From contig NZ_LMPS01000004.1 in assembly GCF_001424405.1 (NCBI RefSeq), forward strand, positions 368,537 to 432,536: 64,000 nt of DNA, in the 5' to 3' direction. Below the pieces are notes generated by a model. That model did no database searches. It saw only the letters and a list, made by a program, of their open reading frames with translations, and was not told the DNA's origin. The stretch comes from Dyadobacter sp. Leaf189 (lineage in GTDB: Bacteria > Bacteroidota > Bacteroidia > Cytophagales > Spirosomataceae). The position numbers and the translations under genes are program-made. Shown here piece by piece: positions 44,049 to 53,110 of this stretch (positions are counted from its first letter, which is position 1; each line of letters opens with the position of its first letter).

Positions 44049-47000
44049 TCAAAAAGTGAAGTTGGCTCCGATAATAAGGGTGGTAGGAATAGTATAAGCG
44101 CTGTTTTGCGAGCCGGTGCGCTCAGGTAGGCTCAGCATTTTGTTGGTCACATAGCCCAGGTTCTGACCCGTGGCAGTAAATGTTAATCCGGCGATCTTGG
44201 CCCGCTGCAACAACGACGAGGGAACGGTGTAGCTCAGGGAAACTTCGCGGAAAGCGAGGTAAGACGAGTTTACCCAGAACATGCTGCTCGGCCGGTCGAA
44301 ATTCTTGGAATTCAACTGATCCGCCCAGGTATAGCGCGGATATTTTGCGTTTGGGTTTTCGGGTGTCCAGGTTTCTTTTACCATTTCGGTTGCATTGAAT
44401 TCGCCCTGGAAGCTGCCCAGCGACCACATTTGCTGGAAATCCATTTGTTTATGTCCCAATGCAAAGTCCATCCTTGCGAACAGCGAGAGGTTTTTCCAGC
44501 GGATCGTCGTGTTGAAACCGCCCGTCCATCTTGGAATCGTCCGCCCCAGTGAAACCATGTCGCGCGTATCAATGGTGTCATTCTGATCCAGGTCTTTCCA
44601 CATCATATCGCCCAGTTGCGTGGAGATGTAAGTGGCCCGGTTCAGGTTTTTTGAATTGATCAGTGCATTACTGGCAACCCGTTTTCCGGCTGATGCACCA
44701 TATTGCACTTCGCCAGCGGCAATGTCTATTTTATTGTATTTGTCCAGATCTTCACCTGTGCGGATGATGCCGTCGCTCACGTAACCAAAAATTTCACCCG
44801 GCTCCTGCCCTTCCTGCAATCCACCCGCCCAGATCACATTGCCTGACCGCGGATCGTAAATGCGCTGTCCGCCCTGACGGTTATTCGCATTGCCATTAAA
44901 GGGCAGTTTCAGCACCAGATTCTTGTTATAAGCCGCATTCGCTCCGATCTGCACAGTGAAATCCTGTTTTTGGACCGCCTTGAAAATTCCTTCCAGCTCC
45001 ACGCCGCGGTTGCGCATGCTTCCGTTATTGGTACGAATGCTCGTCACGCCTGCGGATGTCGGCAGCAATACGCTGGCAATTTTGTCCGTAGTCACGCGAT
45101 TGTAAACGGCAATGTTGGTTGTAATGCGGTTATTGAAGAATCCCATTTCCACGCCCGCTTCCACCGTATTGCTTTTCTCCCATTTCAGGTTCGGATTGGC
45201 TACGCCGGTTTGCAAAAACCCAATGCTGCCATTGTAGGGAATTTGCGAACTGTAAGCACCCTGCAACTCATAAACACCGATTCCGTTGTTGGTACCAATG
45301 CCGATGTTGCCATTTTTTCCATAACTCGCACGCAGTTTCAGGAAAGAAAGCCATTGCTGGGTAGAGGCCATAAATTCCTCCTTATGCACAAGCCACCCCG
45401 CAGAGAATGCCGGGAAAGTGCCAAATTGATTATCGCCGATCAGCCTCGAATAACCATCACGTCTTACGGTAAACGAAGCCAGATATTTGCCGTCGTAATC
45501 ATAATTCAATCTGGCAAAACCCGAGATAATGCGTTCCTGGGTATGGTAGGAATCTATGCTGCGTGTATTGGCGTCGTTGATCGTCAGGCCGAGATCCTGG
45601 AAATCATCTGTGGGCGCCAGTCTGCCGGCTGCGGAGAAACCACGCGTGGCTTCGTCGTAGTATTCAAATCCAGCCATGGCGTCGATGTAACTTTTGCCAA
45701 GAAATGATTTTTTGTAGTTCAAAATGGCATTGTAAGTCTGACGAATGGTACGATCGAAGCCTGCGGATGAAGTCCTGTCCCGGTTCCAGCCTGTGTTCGG
45801 ATTGGTTGTGCTCATGATTCCGATCCGGAAGTCGCGGTTGAAAGATTCGGCTTCGGCCTCGTCGTACATTAATATCCCGCCCACACGCAAAAACAAGTCA
45901 TCGCTGAAATCAACCTTGAATGCTTGCCCGAGCGTGAATTTGTCGGACTGGTTTCTTCTTTTGTACTTGTCCAGGTTCAGGCTGGGATTGCCGTCGTTGG
46001 CATCGCGGCCGAGGATAAGCGCTCCATTTGCATTCGTTCCACGCATGGTCGGTGGCGCAGAGAGCATTCTGCCCCAGTAGTTTGCCTCGCCGTTTTGCAG
46101 CGACTGATCCCGCCAGTTGGCCCTTGCAAATGCAAGACTGCTCTCCGATTTCAGCCAGCTTTTGATCTTATAATCGCCATTCAATGTAAAGGTTAACCGG
46201 CGATAGAATGTGCCCAGCGAAAGCCCGTCTTCATTATAATAACCCAAATTGGCATAATAACCGCCTTTTTCATTCCCGCCATTCATCCCAATGTTGTAAT
46301 CCTGCGAAATAGCGGGTGATTTGAATGCATAATCGCCGTAATTGAAGCCTTTGTAAATCAGATCAGCATTGGTGCCGTTGGGATCGTAAGCGCCTGCTTC
46401 GTTGGTTTTGATCGGATCTTTCATCGTTTTCCAGCCGTCGTTTGCACTTAGCAGCTCACGGTTCTGGTCGGTGAGTCTCATTGTGCTCCATATCGCGCGG
46501 GAATCGTAGTTTCCATCGAGAATGTTGCCGTTTGCATCCTTATATAAGTTGCCTGTGCCGCGCGGGCCAACGCCGCTGAGCAACGATGAAGTGGTTACAC
46601 CGTTCTTGATGGCTTCCACCACGCCCATCCGCGTCCATTTGATATAATCTTCTGCATTGAGATAATCGTAAGGCACATTCAGGAAGTTGATCCCGGTTTT
46701 GGATTTGAATGTAATGGAAGAAGAACCGGCCTTGCCTCTTTTGGAAGTGATCAGCACCACACCGTTGCTGGCGCGCGCGCCGTAAATCGCTGTGGCAGAA
46801 GCATCCTTCAACACTTCCATACTTTCAATGTCATCCGGGTTAATGTCGCTTAATGACCCGCGGACCTGGCCGTCGACCACGATCAGCGGACTCCCGCTGC
46901 CGTCGAAGTTGGTCCCGCCGCGCACTGTGATCGTTGCTACCGAGCCTGGGCGCCCCGTTGCCGTCGATACGCGCACACCGGCAATGGTCCCGGCCAGCGC

Positions 47001-47435
47001 CTGGGCCGGATTGGAGCGCATTCCCGTTTCCAAAACCTTTGCGTCCAACTTGGCAATAGACGAAGTGATCTTGGTCCGACTGGCTGATCCATAACCCGTT
47101 ACTACGACTTCATTCAATGAGGAAACATCTGGTTTAAGAAAAATATCAAGCGTCGCAGCCGCGCCCACGGGCACTTCCTGAATCACGTAACCTACCATTC
47201 TGAACTGCACCACATCGCCGCCGCTCACCTGGATCGAATAATCGCCGTCCACCGAAGTTTCTGTGGCAACGCTTTTTCCTTTGAGCAAAACCGTGACGTT
47301 CGGAAGCGGTTGCTTATCGTCCTCGGAAACCACCTTGCCGGTGAGTAACCTGCCCGACTGCGCTTGCAGGGCCATCGCCAGGCAAACCCCGGCAAGGCTC
47401 AGCAGCACTTTTAAGCGCGTAATGTTGAATTTCAT
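44049..47435 (-). CDS. SusC/RagA TonB-dependent transporter, sialic acid locus
   Basis: 1128 aa from 47435 (MKFNITRLKVLLSLAG); the upstream ATG at 47474 would place 13 extra residues before the signal peptide and reaches into the operator. After the signal come the carboxypeptidase-D-like domain (LLTGKVVSEDDKQPLPNVTV), a TonB box LNEVVVTGYGSASR, the plug (VRGGTNFDGSGSPLIVVDG, DASATAIYGARASNGVVLIT) and a barrel ending TLIIGANFTF. Unlike the SusC at 26304 it has no STN domain, which fits control by the adjacent GntR regulator rather than by an ECF sigma. It should import sialic acid with the SusD next to it. Confidence 0.95.
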   Translation of the reverse strand: MKFNITRLKVLLSLAGVCLAMALQAQSGRLLTGKVVSEDDKQPLPNVTVLLKGKSVATETSVDGDYSIQVSGGDVVQFRMVGYVIQEVPVGAAATLDIFLKPDVSSLNEVVVTGYGSASRTKITSSIAKLDAKVLETGMRSNPAQALAGTIAGVRVSTATGRPGSVATITVRGGTNFDGSGSPLIVVDGQVRGSLSDINPDDIESMEVLKDASATAIYGARASNGVVLITSKRGKAGSSSITFKSKTGINFLNVPYDYLNAEDYIKWTRMGVVEAIKNGVTTSSLLSGVGPRGTGNLYKDANGNILDGNYDSRAIWSTMRLTDQNRELLSANDGWKTMKDPIKTNEAGAYDPNGTNADLIYKGFNYGDYAFKSPAISQDYNIGMNGGNEKGGYYANLGYYNEDGLSLGTFYRRLTFTLNGDYKIKSWLKSESSLAFARANWRDQSLQNGEANYWGRMLSAPPTMRGTNANGALILGRDANDGNPSLNLDKYKRRNQSDKFTLGQAFKVDFSDDLFLRVGGILMYDEAEAESFNRDFRIGIMSTTNPNTGWNRDRTSSAGFDRTIRQTYNAILNYKKSFLGKSYIDAMAGFEYYDEATRGFSAAGRLAPTDDFQDLGLTINDANTRSIDSYHTQERIISGFARLNYDYDGKYLASFTVRRDGYSRLIGDNQFGTFPAFSAGWLVHKEEFMASTQQWLSFLKLRASYGKNGNIGIGTNNGIGVYELQGAYSSQIPYNGSIGFLQTGVANPNLKWEKSNTVEAGVEMGFFNNRITTNIAVYNRVTTDKIASVLLPTSAGVTSIRTNNGSMRNRGVELEGIFKAVQKQDFTVQIGANAAYNKNLVLKLPFNGNANNRQGGQRIYDPRSGNVIWAGGLQEGQEPGEIFGYVSDGIIRTGEDLDKYNKIDIAAGEVQYGASAGKRVASNALINSKNLNRATYISTQLGDMMWKDLDQNDTIDTRDMVSLGRTIPRWTGGFNTTIRWKNLSLFARMDFALGHKQMDFQQMWSLGSFQGEFNATEMVKETWTPENPNAKYPRYTWADQLNSKNFDRPSSMFWVNSSYLAFREVSLSYTVPSSLLQRAKIAGLTFTATGQNLGYVTNKMLSLPERTGSQNSAYTIPTTLIIGANFTF

Positions 47436-47456
47436 AACAAGGTTAAGTTTAAGAAT

Positions 47457-47478
47457 TTGTATTATGTATGACATAATA
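47457..47478. promoter_or_regulatory. Candidate GntR operator in front of susC
   Basis: A palindrome TATTATGT-ATG-ACATAATA spans 47460-47478, with a GT-N3-AC core as in FadR-subfamily operators. The 15-mer starting TTGTATTATG (47457-47471) recurs exactly, on the opposite strand, at 49957-49971 in the sulfatase promoter. It lies 22 bases upstream of the susC start, placed to block transcription of the nan operon. Confidence 0.7.
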
Positions 47479-47482
47479 AAGG

Positions 47483-47508
47483 TAAAGGTATCAGGATGTT
47501 GATTCCAA
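47483..47508 (-). promoter_or_regulatory. Candidate promoter of the susCD-nan operon
   Basis: On the minus strand TTG (47506-47508) precedes TACCTTTA (47483-47490), a near match to TAnnTTTG, with 15 bases between. The spacing is shorter than ideal, so the call is tentative. The operator at 47460 lies just downstream of it. Confidence 0.35.
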
Positions 47509-47590
47509 GCTTCTTGTGAAAATTATTTTTTATGACGGTAAATTGATAATAAAAAAATCATTTGCGGATTGGAAGAAAACCCGCACTTTT

Positions 47591-47603
47591 GTCAGACATA
47601 ATA
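47591..47603. promoter_or_regulatory. Second GntR operator half, next to gntR
   Basis: GTCAGACATAATA repeats the right half of the susC-side site (GTATGACATAATA) with 11 of 13 bases identical. It ends 15 bases before the gntR start at 47619, a position suited to autoregulation. Confidence 0.5.
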
Positions 47604-47618
47604 CGCCTTACACTTCAA

Positions 47619-48323
47619 ATGGACGACATTTTTCAGAGTATCAAGAGCATTGACACGAGCTCGCTGGTAGACAAAGTTGAGAGTAACCTGATCGCTTTAT
47701 TTATTGAAAAGGATTTCAAGGTGGGCGACTCCATTCCCAAAGAACTGGAACTGGCGCAGTCACTTGGGGTGAGCCGGACGGTAGTTCGGGAAGCAATGCT
47801 GCGGCTCAGATTAATGGGTTTGGTCGAATCCAAAAAGCACCGCGGTGCCGTGATTACCAGCCCGGACCTGGTATCTATCTTGGAAAAAAGCATGAACCCG
47901 AAGATCCTGGATGGCAATACCTTGAAAGAGATCTTTGAAATGCGCCTGTCGCTGGAAATCGGGATGGCCGACTTCATTATGGAGCGCGTTACGCCCGAAG
48001 ATATCGCTGCTTTGAAAGTGCTGGTTGAAAACGAACCCTCATCCTCCGACCGGATGCTTTTCCAGATCGAGCATGAGATTGCATTTCATGGAAAACTGTA
48101 TGAGATCACGGGTAACGAGACCATGAAGAAATTTCAGCGCATGCTCTTGCCGGTGTTTGACTACGTGCACAAAAGCGGTTTGCTGCGCAAATATTCAGCC
48201 AATGCCGATTTTGTTTCACACAAAGGACTTGTTGAGATTATCGAAAACGGCAATTCGGAGCAGCTGAGAAACGGCATGCGCAGCCATTTGGAAAACCACT
48301 TTGCAAGGCTTGCCATGAAATAG
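47619..48323 (+). CDS. GntR family regulator, FadR/FCD subfamily (NanR-like)
   Basis: 234 aa from the ATG at 47619 (MDDIFQSIKSIDTSSL); the upstream ATG at 47562 would read through the second operator site. The winged helix is clear (IPKELELAQSLGVSRTVVREAMLRLRLMGLVES), shown here by its SLGVSRTVVREAM core, and an FCD ligand domain follows (LEIGMADFIMERVTPED, FHGKLYEITGNE, HKGLVEIIENG). It is divergent from the nan operon and flanked by operator-like repeats, so it probably represses susCD-nan and the sulfatase until a sialic acid catabolite binds. It ends 10 bases before the convergent sulfatase stop. Confidence 0.9.
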   Translation: MDDIFQSIKSIDTSSLVDKVESNLIALFIEKDFKVGDSIPKELELAQSLGVSRTVVREAMLRLRLMGLVESKKHRGAVITSPDLVSILEKSMNPKILDGNTLKEIFEMRLSLEIGMADFIMERVTPEDIAALKVLVENEPSSSDRMLFQIEHEIAFHGKLYEITGNETMKKFQRMLLPVFDYVHKSGLLRKYSANADFVSHKGLVEIIENGNSEQLRNGMRSHLENHFARLAMK

Positions 48324-48333
48324 GTGTACCATT

Positions 48334-49875
48334 TTACTTTCCTGATGCTGCGTCTAAAATACCTCTCGCGTCCCGGTCATCATACAATTTGATCAGCTCA
48401 TCAAGCTTGTTTTTCAGCTCGGCCGTGACCTTTTCAAGTCCCGGCTTACCGAATATGTTGACCTCTTCCGAAGGATCCTTTTTCAGGTCAAACAGCTCCC
48501 AGGAGTCGACGCGCTTATAAAACCGGATCAGCTTGTAGTTGTTCGCGCTCACACCGAAATGCGGTGAAACGGAATGTTCGCCATTCTCGTAATAGTGGTA
48601 GTACAATGCGTCGCGGCCCTTCGCGCGGTTGTTTTTAAGGAGCGGCATCATTGATTTTCCCTGCATATCAGCAGGTACAGGCACCCCGGCCGCTTCCAGC
48701 AATGTAGGTGCGATATCCAGGTTCATGACCAGGTGATCGCTGGTTGTACCGGGCTTGATAACACCGGGAAAGCGCATCAGCATCGGTGTCCGGAAAGACT
48801 CTTCATACATAAACCGCTTGTCGAACCAACCGTGCTCACCCAGATAAAAACCCTGGTCGGACAGATAAATGACAATCGTGTTCTGTTGTAAATTGTGTTT
48901 GTCGAGATAGTCAAGAGTGCGGCCGATGTTTCGGTCCAGTGAGGCGGCGGTACTGTAATAATCTTTCAGATACCGCTGGTATTTCCATTCAGCCAATTCC
49001 TGCCCGCTAAGCTTTTTAGATTTCAACTCCGCTTCTATCGCTCCATAATAGGCATCGAATTTTGCTCTCTGGCTGGCATTCATCCTGTTGACCGTCGGCT
49101 CGCTATTCTTGCTGTATCCCAGCATTTTCAGGTCGTATCCCATTTGCATGGTTTTGTCGATGCTCATATCCTGAACAGCCGCCGCCGACCTGGTCTGGTA
49201 TGTATCATTGAAGTTGGGAGGCAATGGGAATTTGACAGCATCATACCGGCCAAAATCAACGGTATCGGGCAGCCAGTTCCGGTGTGTGGCTTTATGACCT
49301 ATTACAATGCAAAACGGCTTGCCGGTATCCCGTGAATCCAGCCATTGTTCCGATATATCTTCGATCAGGTTGGTTACATATCCTTCTTTTTTGATCTTTT
49401 CCCCATTCATTCCGATGAACTCGGGATTGTAATAAGAACCCTGGTCCGGCAGAATGTTGTAAAAATCAAAACCCTCCGGCTTGCCTGCCAAATGCATTTT
49501 CCCGATCCAGGCAGTCTGATAGCCGCCTGCCTGCAGGTGCTTTACAAAATTGTCCTGCCGATGATCAAAAGTGGAAGTTTCATTATCCTTGAATCCGTTC
49601 TTGTGACTGTACTTGCCGGTTAACAAAACAGCCCTGCTCGGGCCGCAAATGGAATTCGTCACATACGCTTTGTCAAAACGAATACCGCTACTGGCTATAC
49701 GATCGATGTTGGGAGTTGCAACCAGCTTGTTTCCATAAGCACCGATCGCCTGAAAAGCATGATCATCTGAAATGATGATGACGATGTTTGGTCTCGCACC
49801 TGCCTTTTGCGCCTGAGCTGGTGAAATCCACGCGATTACAAAGAGCCAGGTAAGTAAGCAGCCTTTTTTCAGCAT
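48334..49875 (-). CDS. Family S1 sulfatase, secreted
   Basis: 513 aa with a signal peptide to AQAQ. The formylglycine motif is ICGPSRAVLLTGK with Cys77 as the modified residue, so an FGE/anSME enzyme elsewhere must mature it. Metal-binding IIISDDHAFQAIGAYG and the ATPNIDRIASSGIRF, KMHLAGKPEGFDF and YLSDQGFYLGEHGWFDKRF blocks are typical of S1 sulfatases. The general sequence style recalls GlcNAc-6-O-sulfatases, which would fit sulfated, sialylated mucin-type glycans, but the exact subfamily is not certain. It is linked to the nan locus by a shared operator sequence. Confidence 0.9.
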   Translation of the reverse strand: MLKKGCLLTWLFVIAWISPAQAQKAGARPNIVIIISDDHAFQAIGAYGNKLVATPNIDRIASSGIRFDKAYVTNSICGPSRAVLLTGKYSHKNGFKDNETSTFDHRQDNFVKHLQAGGYQTAWIGKMHLAGKPEGFDFYNILPDQGSYYNPEFIGMNGEKIKKEGYVTNLIEDISEQWLDSRDTGKPFCIVIGHKATHRNWLPDTVDFGRYDAVKFPLPPNFNDTYQTRSAAAVQDMSIDKTMQMGYDLKMLGYSKNSEPTVNRMNASQRAKFDAYYGAIEAELKSKKLSGQELAEWKYQRYLKDYYSTAASLDRNIGRTLDYLDKHNLQQNTIVIYLSDQGFYLGEHGWFDKRFMYEESFRTPMLMRFPGVIKPGTTSDHLVMNLDIAPTLLEAAGVPVPADMQGKSMMPLLKNNRAKGRDALYYHYYENGEHSVSPHFGVSANNYKLIRFYKRVDSWELFDLKKDPSEEVNIFGKPGLEKVTAELKNKLDELIKLYDDRDARGILDAASGK

Positions 49876-49940
49876 TGTATTGTTTTGATTAAATCCCTTA
49901 ACCAGATCTTACAGATACTCTCTGTATAACTTAGGTCTCA

Positions 49941-49971
49941 CAAAATAAAGGATAAATCATACATAATACAA
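49941..49971 (-). promoter_or_regulatory. Sulfatase promoter overlapping the GntR operator
   Basis: On the minus strand TTG (49969-49971) and TTATTTTG (49941-49948) are spaced 20 bases apart, close to the Bacteroidota -33/-7 consensus. The 15-mer beginning TTGTATTATG that is also found before susC occupies 49957-49971, covering the -33 element. This is the classic position for a repressor. Confidence 0.6.
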
Positions 49972-50007
49972 GGAAGAACCTGGCTGCTTACCTGCCTGTC
50001 TGCCTTC

Positions 50008-50727
50008 TTACCTGGCAACTTCCACAAGCAGCGTTGCTGCCCGCCAGATGGCGCTGTATTCCTTATCGCCGTGGGTACCGCTTTCTTTCCAGCTTTTGGA
50101 GGCTTCGATAAAGTATGTTCCCGGCCAGAGCGGTGTGAATTCGGCTATTCCCTGTTGATTGGTCTCGATCTGCCTCGACCAGCCGCTTGGGGATGATACC
50201 GTCACAACGATCTTCTCGCCCGGCGCCCCTTTATAGAGCGTGGTAACCTGCATCGGCTTGTTGTTTTTGTATGATTTCGCCGCGTCTGCGAATACGCTCA
50301 ATTCGTTTTTATTCACTCCCGCAGTATTACCTTCTGCCGCGTTCCCCACTTTCACAAGCGCGCTCGCATTGAACTGGTAAACGGTTTTCCCGCCCAGTTC
50401 TTTCGCGCTGTGACCTGCCGATATCGTATAAATGCCTTGCTGCTGAGGGGTGAACCGGGAGGTGAAATGATCGTCTGCTGCAACCGTGGTCAGCTTTTCT
50501 TTTTTTCCGTCGGGTGCAGTAAGCCACAGCTCAAACTCCTTCACATCGGAGTACCATTCAGAAACTTTTTCGGGCTGCAGTCCCGGCTCGGCGTAGGTGA
50601 TTTTTATAGTTTGCTCTTTGCCCGGAACGCCGGTTGGAGCAGTTTGTATCCAGAGTGCGTGCGCCTGCAGGTTTGAAATGGCGGCAACAAATGCAACGAT
50701 TGCTAAAAGTGTTTTCTTGATGATCAT
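50008..50727 (-). CDS. DUF4198-type periplasmic protein (metal uptake linked)
   Basis: 240 aa from the ATG at 50727 (MIIKKTLLAIVAFVA). Signal peptide to LQAHA, so the mature protein begins with HALWIQ, a start shared by NikM/DUF4198-like proteins whose N-terminal His can bind metal. Two beta-sandwich parts follow (KEFELWLTAPDGKKEKL, QGIYTISAGHSAKELGG; YKGAPGEKIVVTVSSP, GIAEFTPLWPGTYFIEAS). It is the last gene of the minus-strand iron locus, 51 bases after the PepSY protein. A role in metal or siderophore handling is inferred from family and neighbours. Confidence 0.8.
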   Translation of the reverse strand: MIIKKTLLAIVAFVAAISNLQAHALWIQTAPTGVPGKEQTIKITYAEPGLQPEKVSEWYSDVKEFELWLTAPDGKKEKLTTVAADDHFTSRFTPQQQGIYTISAGHSAKELGGKTVYQFNASALVKVGNAAEGNTAGVNKNELSVFADAAKSYKNNKPMQVTTLYKGAPGEKIVVTVSSPSGWSRQIETNQQGIAEFTPLWPGTYFIEASKSWKESGTHGDKEYSAIWRAATLLVEVAR

Positions 50728-50778
50728 TATTTCAAAGGTTTTATCAAACATGAATGTAAAAACAGGTACCCGGCTGCA

Positions 50779-52455
50779 TTACGGAGCAACCAGCGCAGGC
50801 TTTTTCTTTTCTTTACCCAAAACCCTGAAAGGCTTTGCTTCCAGCATTACCCGACGATAAGCAAATGCGCAGCAGGCAGACAGTACCAGGAACAATGCAT
50901 CAATAAAGAAAATGTCGAATGCACCCTGCTGCCAGGTACGCCAGAGCCAGAGTTTGGAAGAAATGCCGTTTGCAATGGGAACCCCAAGACAGAGCACGGC
51001 GGATAACAGCAGCGTCTGGCGGTTCATCAGCGGAAAGCTCCGGCGAATGATGAAGTATACGGATAAAGCTAGCCAGCTGTAAAAGTAAGTATGGTAAATC
51101 GCCGCCTGATCCACTTTCGGCAAAACTTTAAGCATCACAAAAGTGAATGCAGTTACCGGCAGCATACTCAGGCAGGCAGCCAGAAACACATTGCTTGCCC
51201 AGAAATTGAATGCGCGCTTGTGCGGTTCGGTGCTCACTTTGTCCCTGGCGACAAACCAGATCAGGATACCGGAAATGATCACCGCACAGCCCATTAATCC
51301 AAGGACAAAAAAGACAATGCGCAAAGGCTTCCCGCCAAAATCCCCGAAATGCAGGTGGTACACGAGGCTTTTCACGCGGTCAATGTAATTGCCCCCTGTC
51401 AGCGGCGATTTCTGCGCGATGATTTTGCCGGATGCGGCTTCGATATGAACCATACCAGAACCGGCGAAACTGGTTTGCGGATCTGGCTTGGATTCCATGC
51501 TGACCTGCATATTCTGGTCCATGTAGTTGCGGATGTGAATGCCCGTGATCGGGCTCCCTTTCCATTCTTTCTGCCATTTGGAAACAAAAGCGTCAAAGTC
51601 AAAATCTGCATTCATCGGTTTGTAGGAGTACTCCGCTTTTATCTCGCGCCTGAATTGCAGGCTTTCGTACAGCTTTTCGGAGTTGCCTTCGTAAAGCAAG
51701 TCGGCAAAGGGGGTCAGTATCCACCAGTTTACGATCAGTACCACGCCGGTCACAGCAAAAACAAGCTGAAACGGAAAGCCAATCACCCCAAGCACCGTGT
51801 GCATATCTGTCCAGACTGTCTTCCATTTGCTAAGCGGCCGGAACACGAAGAAATTGGACCTTATTTTATCCCAATGCACCAGCAAACCTGTAATCAGCGC
51901 AAACAGGAACAGAAATGAGACGATACCTGCAATCAGATAACCCACCGGCGTGCCGATGTTGAATGTAAATACCTGGTTGAGCTGTGCAAGAAAATGCAGC
52001 CGGTACAGGAACTCGCCCATATCATAGGCTTCCGAATAGTCGCCTGCGGCTTTCTGGTCTGTGAAGCTGTACAGGAAGTAAGCCGAATCGTCATCGCCGC
52101 CGCGCCGGCCTCTGCCCTTTCGCCTGCCTTCGCCTTTTGGCTTGGGTTTGGGTTTGCTGATGGTGGTATCAGCCGACGCCGTCATATTCACATAAGTACC
52201 CTGGCCCTGCCGCTGGATATAGAAATCGAAGTTGCGGCCGCGCAGATTGTACTTCCCTCCCAGCGAATCGATCAGGTGGTTAAACCTGAGCTCAGGCGCT
52301 TGCGTCGCTATCGATTTCCCTTTTTGCCAGGCCGAGATATCGTCTTTGAAAAAGGAAAAAGAACCTGCAAAGAAGATCACATACAATATCGCAGCAATGA
52401 TGATCCCGCTGATTGTATGGGTGTGAAAATAGATGTTGTACTTTCTAAGATCCAT
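50779..52455 (-). CDS. PepSY-associated membrane protein (XusC-like ferric-siderophore reductase)
   Basis: 558 aa. The N-terminal helix with HTHTISGIIIAAILYVIFFAG and later segments (FNIGTPVGYLIAGIVSFLFLFALITGLLVHWDKIR, shown by its GLLVHWDKI end; MHTVLGVIGFPFQLVFAVTGV; VYHLHFGDFGGKPLRIVFF) match PepSY_TM proteins with heme-ligand-like histidines. C-terminal helices follow. Such proteins reduce ferric siderophores at the inner membrane; XusC of Bacteroides is one. Residues 101-123 hold an unusual Lys/Arg/Gly-rich insert followed by DDDS. It overlaps the DUF3649-like gene by 11 bases. Confidence 0.88.
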   Translation of the reverse strand: MDLRKYNIYFHTHTISGIIIAAILYVIFFAGSFSFFKDDISAWQKGKSIATQAPELRFNHLIDSLGGKYNLRGRNFDFYIQRQGQGTYVNMTASADTTISKPKPKPKGEGRRKGRGRRGGDDDSAYFLYSFTDQKAAGDYSEAYDMGEFLYRLHFLAQLNQVFTFNIGTPVGYLIAGIVSFLFLFALITGLLVHWDKIRSNFFVFRPLSKWKTVWTDMHTVLGVIGFPFQLVFAVTGVVLIVNWWILTPFADLLYEGNSEKLYESLQFRREIKAEYSYKPMNADFDFDAFVSKWQKEWKGSPITGIHIRNYMDQNMQVSMESKPDPQTSFAGSGMVHIEAASGKIIAQKSPLTGGNYIDRVKSLVYHLHFGDFGGKPLRIVFFVLGLMGCAVIISGILIWFVARDKVSTEPHKRAFNFWASNVFLAACLSMLPVTAFTFVMLKVLPKVDQAAIYHTYFYSWLALSVYFIIRRSFPLMNRQTLLLSAVLCLGVPIANGISSKLWLWRTWQQGAFDIFFIDALFLVLSACCAFAYRRVMLEAKPFRVLGKEKKKPALVAP

Positions 52456-52744
52456 GATTGAGATTGAAGTTCAGCAGGTAAGGCAGTGAAAACACAAGGG
52501 TAAGCACAATGTAAATCGTCCATACGCGCCATACATTCTGGGCAACAAATGCATAAAGCAGCAGAAAAGCCCAAAGGATATAGCCTGTGAAGTAGGAGGT
52601 TATGATCACCTCTTCTTTTGGCAAAAAAGCGGTAAAGAACAAATGCAGGCTCATCATCACGGCATAACCGCCAACCGACCCGGCGAGGATCTTGCTCAGG
52701 CGCAGCCACGGAGATTTGGTCAGATATTTCTTGTTAGCAGGCAT
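52445..52744 (-). CDS. DUF3649-like small membrane protein
   Basis: 99 aa with three membrane helices (about residues 18-40, 45-66 and 72-92). The arrangement RLSKILAGSVGGYAVMMSLHL, then a gap and QNVWRVWTIYIVL recalls DUF3649 proteins that accompany PepSY_TM and DUF3325 genes in siderophore-uptake operons of other bacteria. Overlap with the PepSY gene (11 bases) and a 3-base gap to the DUF3325-like gene indicate a single transcript. The family call is from gene order and hydrophobic pattern. Confidence 0.65.
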   Translation of the reverse strand: MPANKKYLTKSPWLRLSKILAGSVGGYAVMMSLHLFFTAFLPKEEVIITSYFTGYILWAFLLLYAFVAQNVWRVWTIYIVLTLVFSLPYLLNFNLNHGS

Positions 52745-52747
52745 AGT

Positions 52748-53080
52748 TTAAGGAGTGAGCAGTTCAAGTGCAAGCACACAGAGATAGAGGATCCCGATGC
52801 CTTTTACACCGAGATATTGAAAAGGAAAAAACAGCACTGAGACCGAGCCCGCAGCCATTAAAATGGTGACCGCAGCAAATAAACCGCTCCCTGCGCCCAG
52901 CCGGATCACGCACAGGGCGGTCGCAATGATAAACAAGGCGGCGGCGGCATAGCGGCTGTACATTGGCTTGGCTGACATATAGGCCATTACCGGATTTTTG
53001 TCAGACCAGGCAATGCGCCGGGAGGTGTTCATCCAGAAGATAAAGCCGCAGAGAAAAAGCAGGCAAATGGTACTAAACAT
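52748..53080 (-). CDS. DUF3325-like small membrane protein
   Basis: 110 aa with four hydrophobic segments separated by SRRIAWSDKNPV and a short glycine-rich loop (GAGSGLFA). The start MFSTICLLFLCGFIF and the SRRIAW segment after helix 1 recall the DUF3325 layout, in which a short basic loop follows the first helix. It is placed between the AraC regulator and the DUF3649-like gene. Gene order is the main support; function is unknown but linked to iron-siderophore processing. Confidence 0.6.
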   Translation of the reverse strand: MFSTICLLFLCGFIFWMNTSRRIAWSDKNPVMAYMSAKPMYSRYAAAALFIIATALCVIRLGAGSGLFAAVTILMAAGSVSVLFFPFQYLGVKGIGILYLCVLALELLTP

Positions 53081-53110
53081 CTGATTTTGAATTGTAATAA
53101 TGAAAGATTG

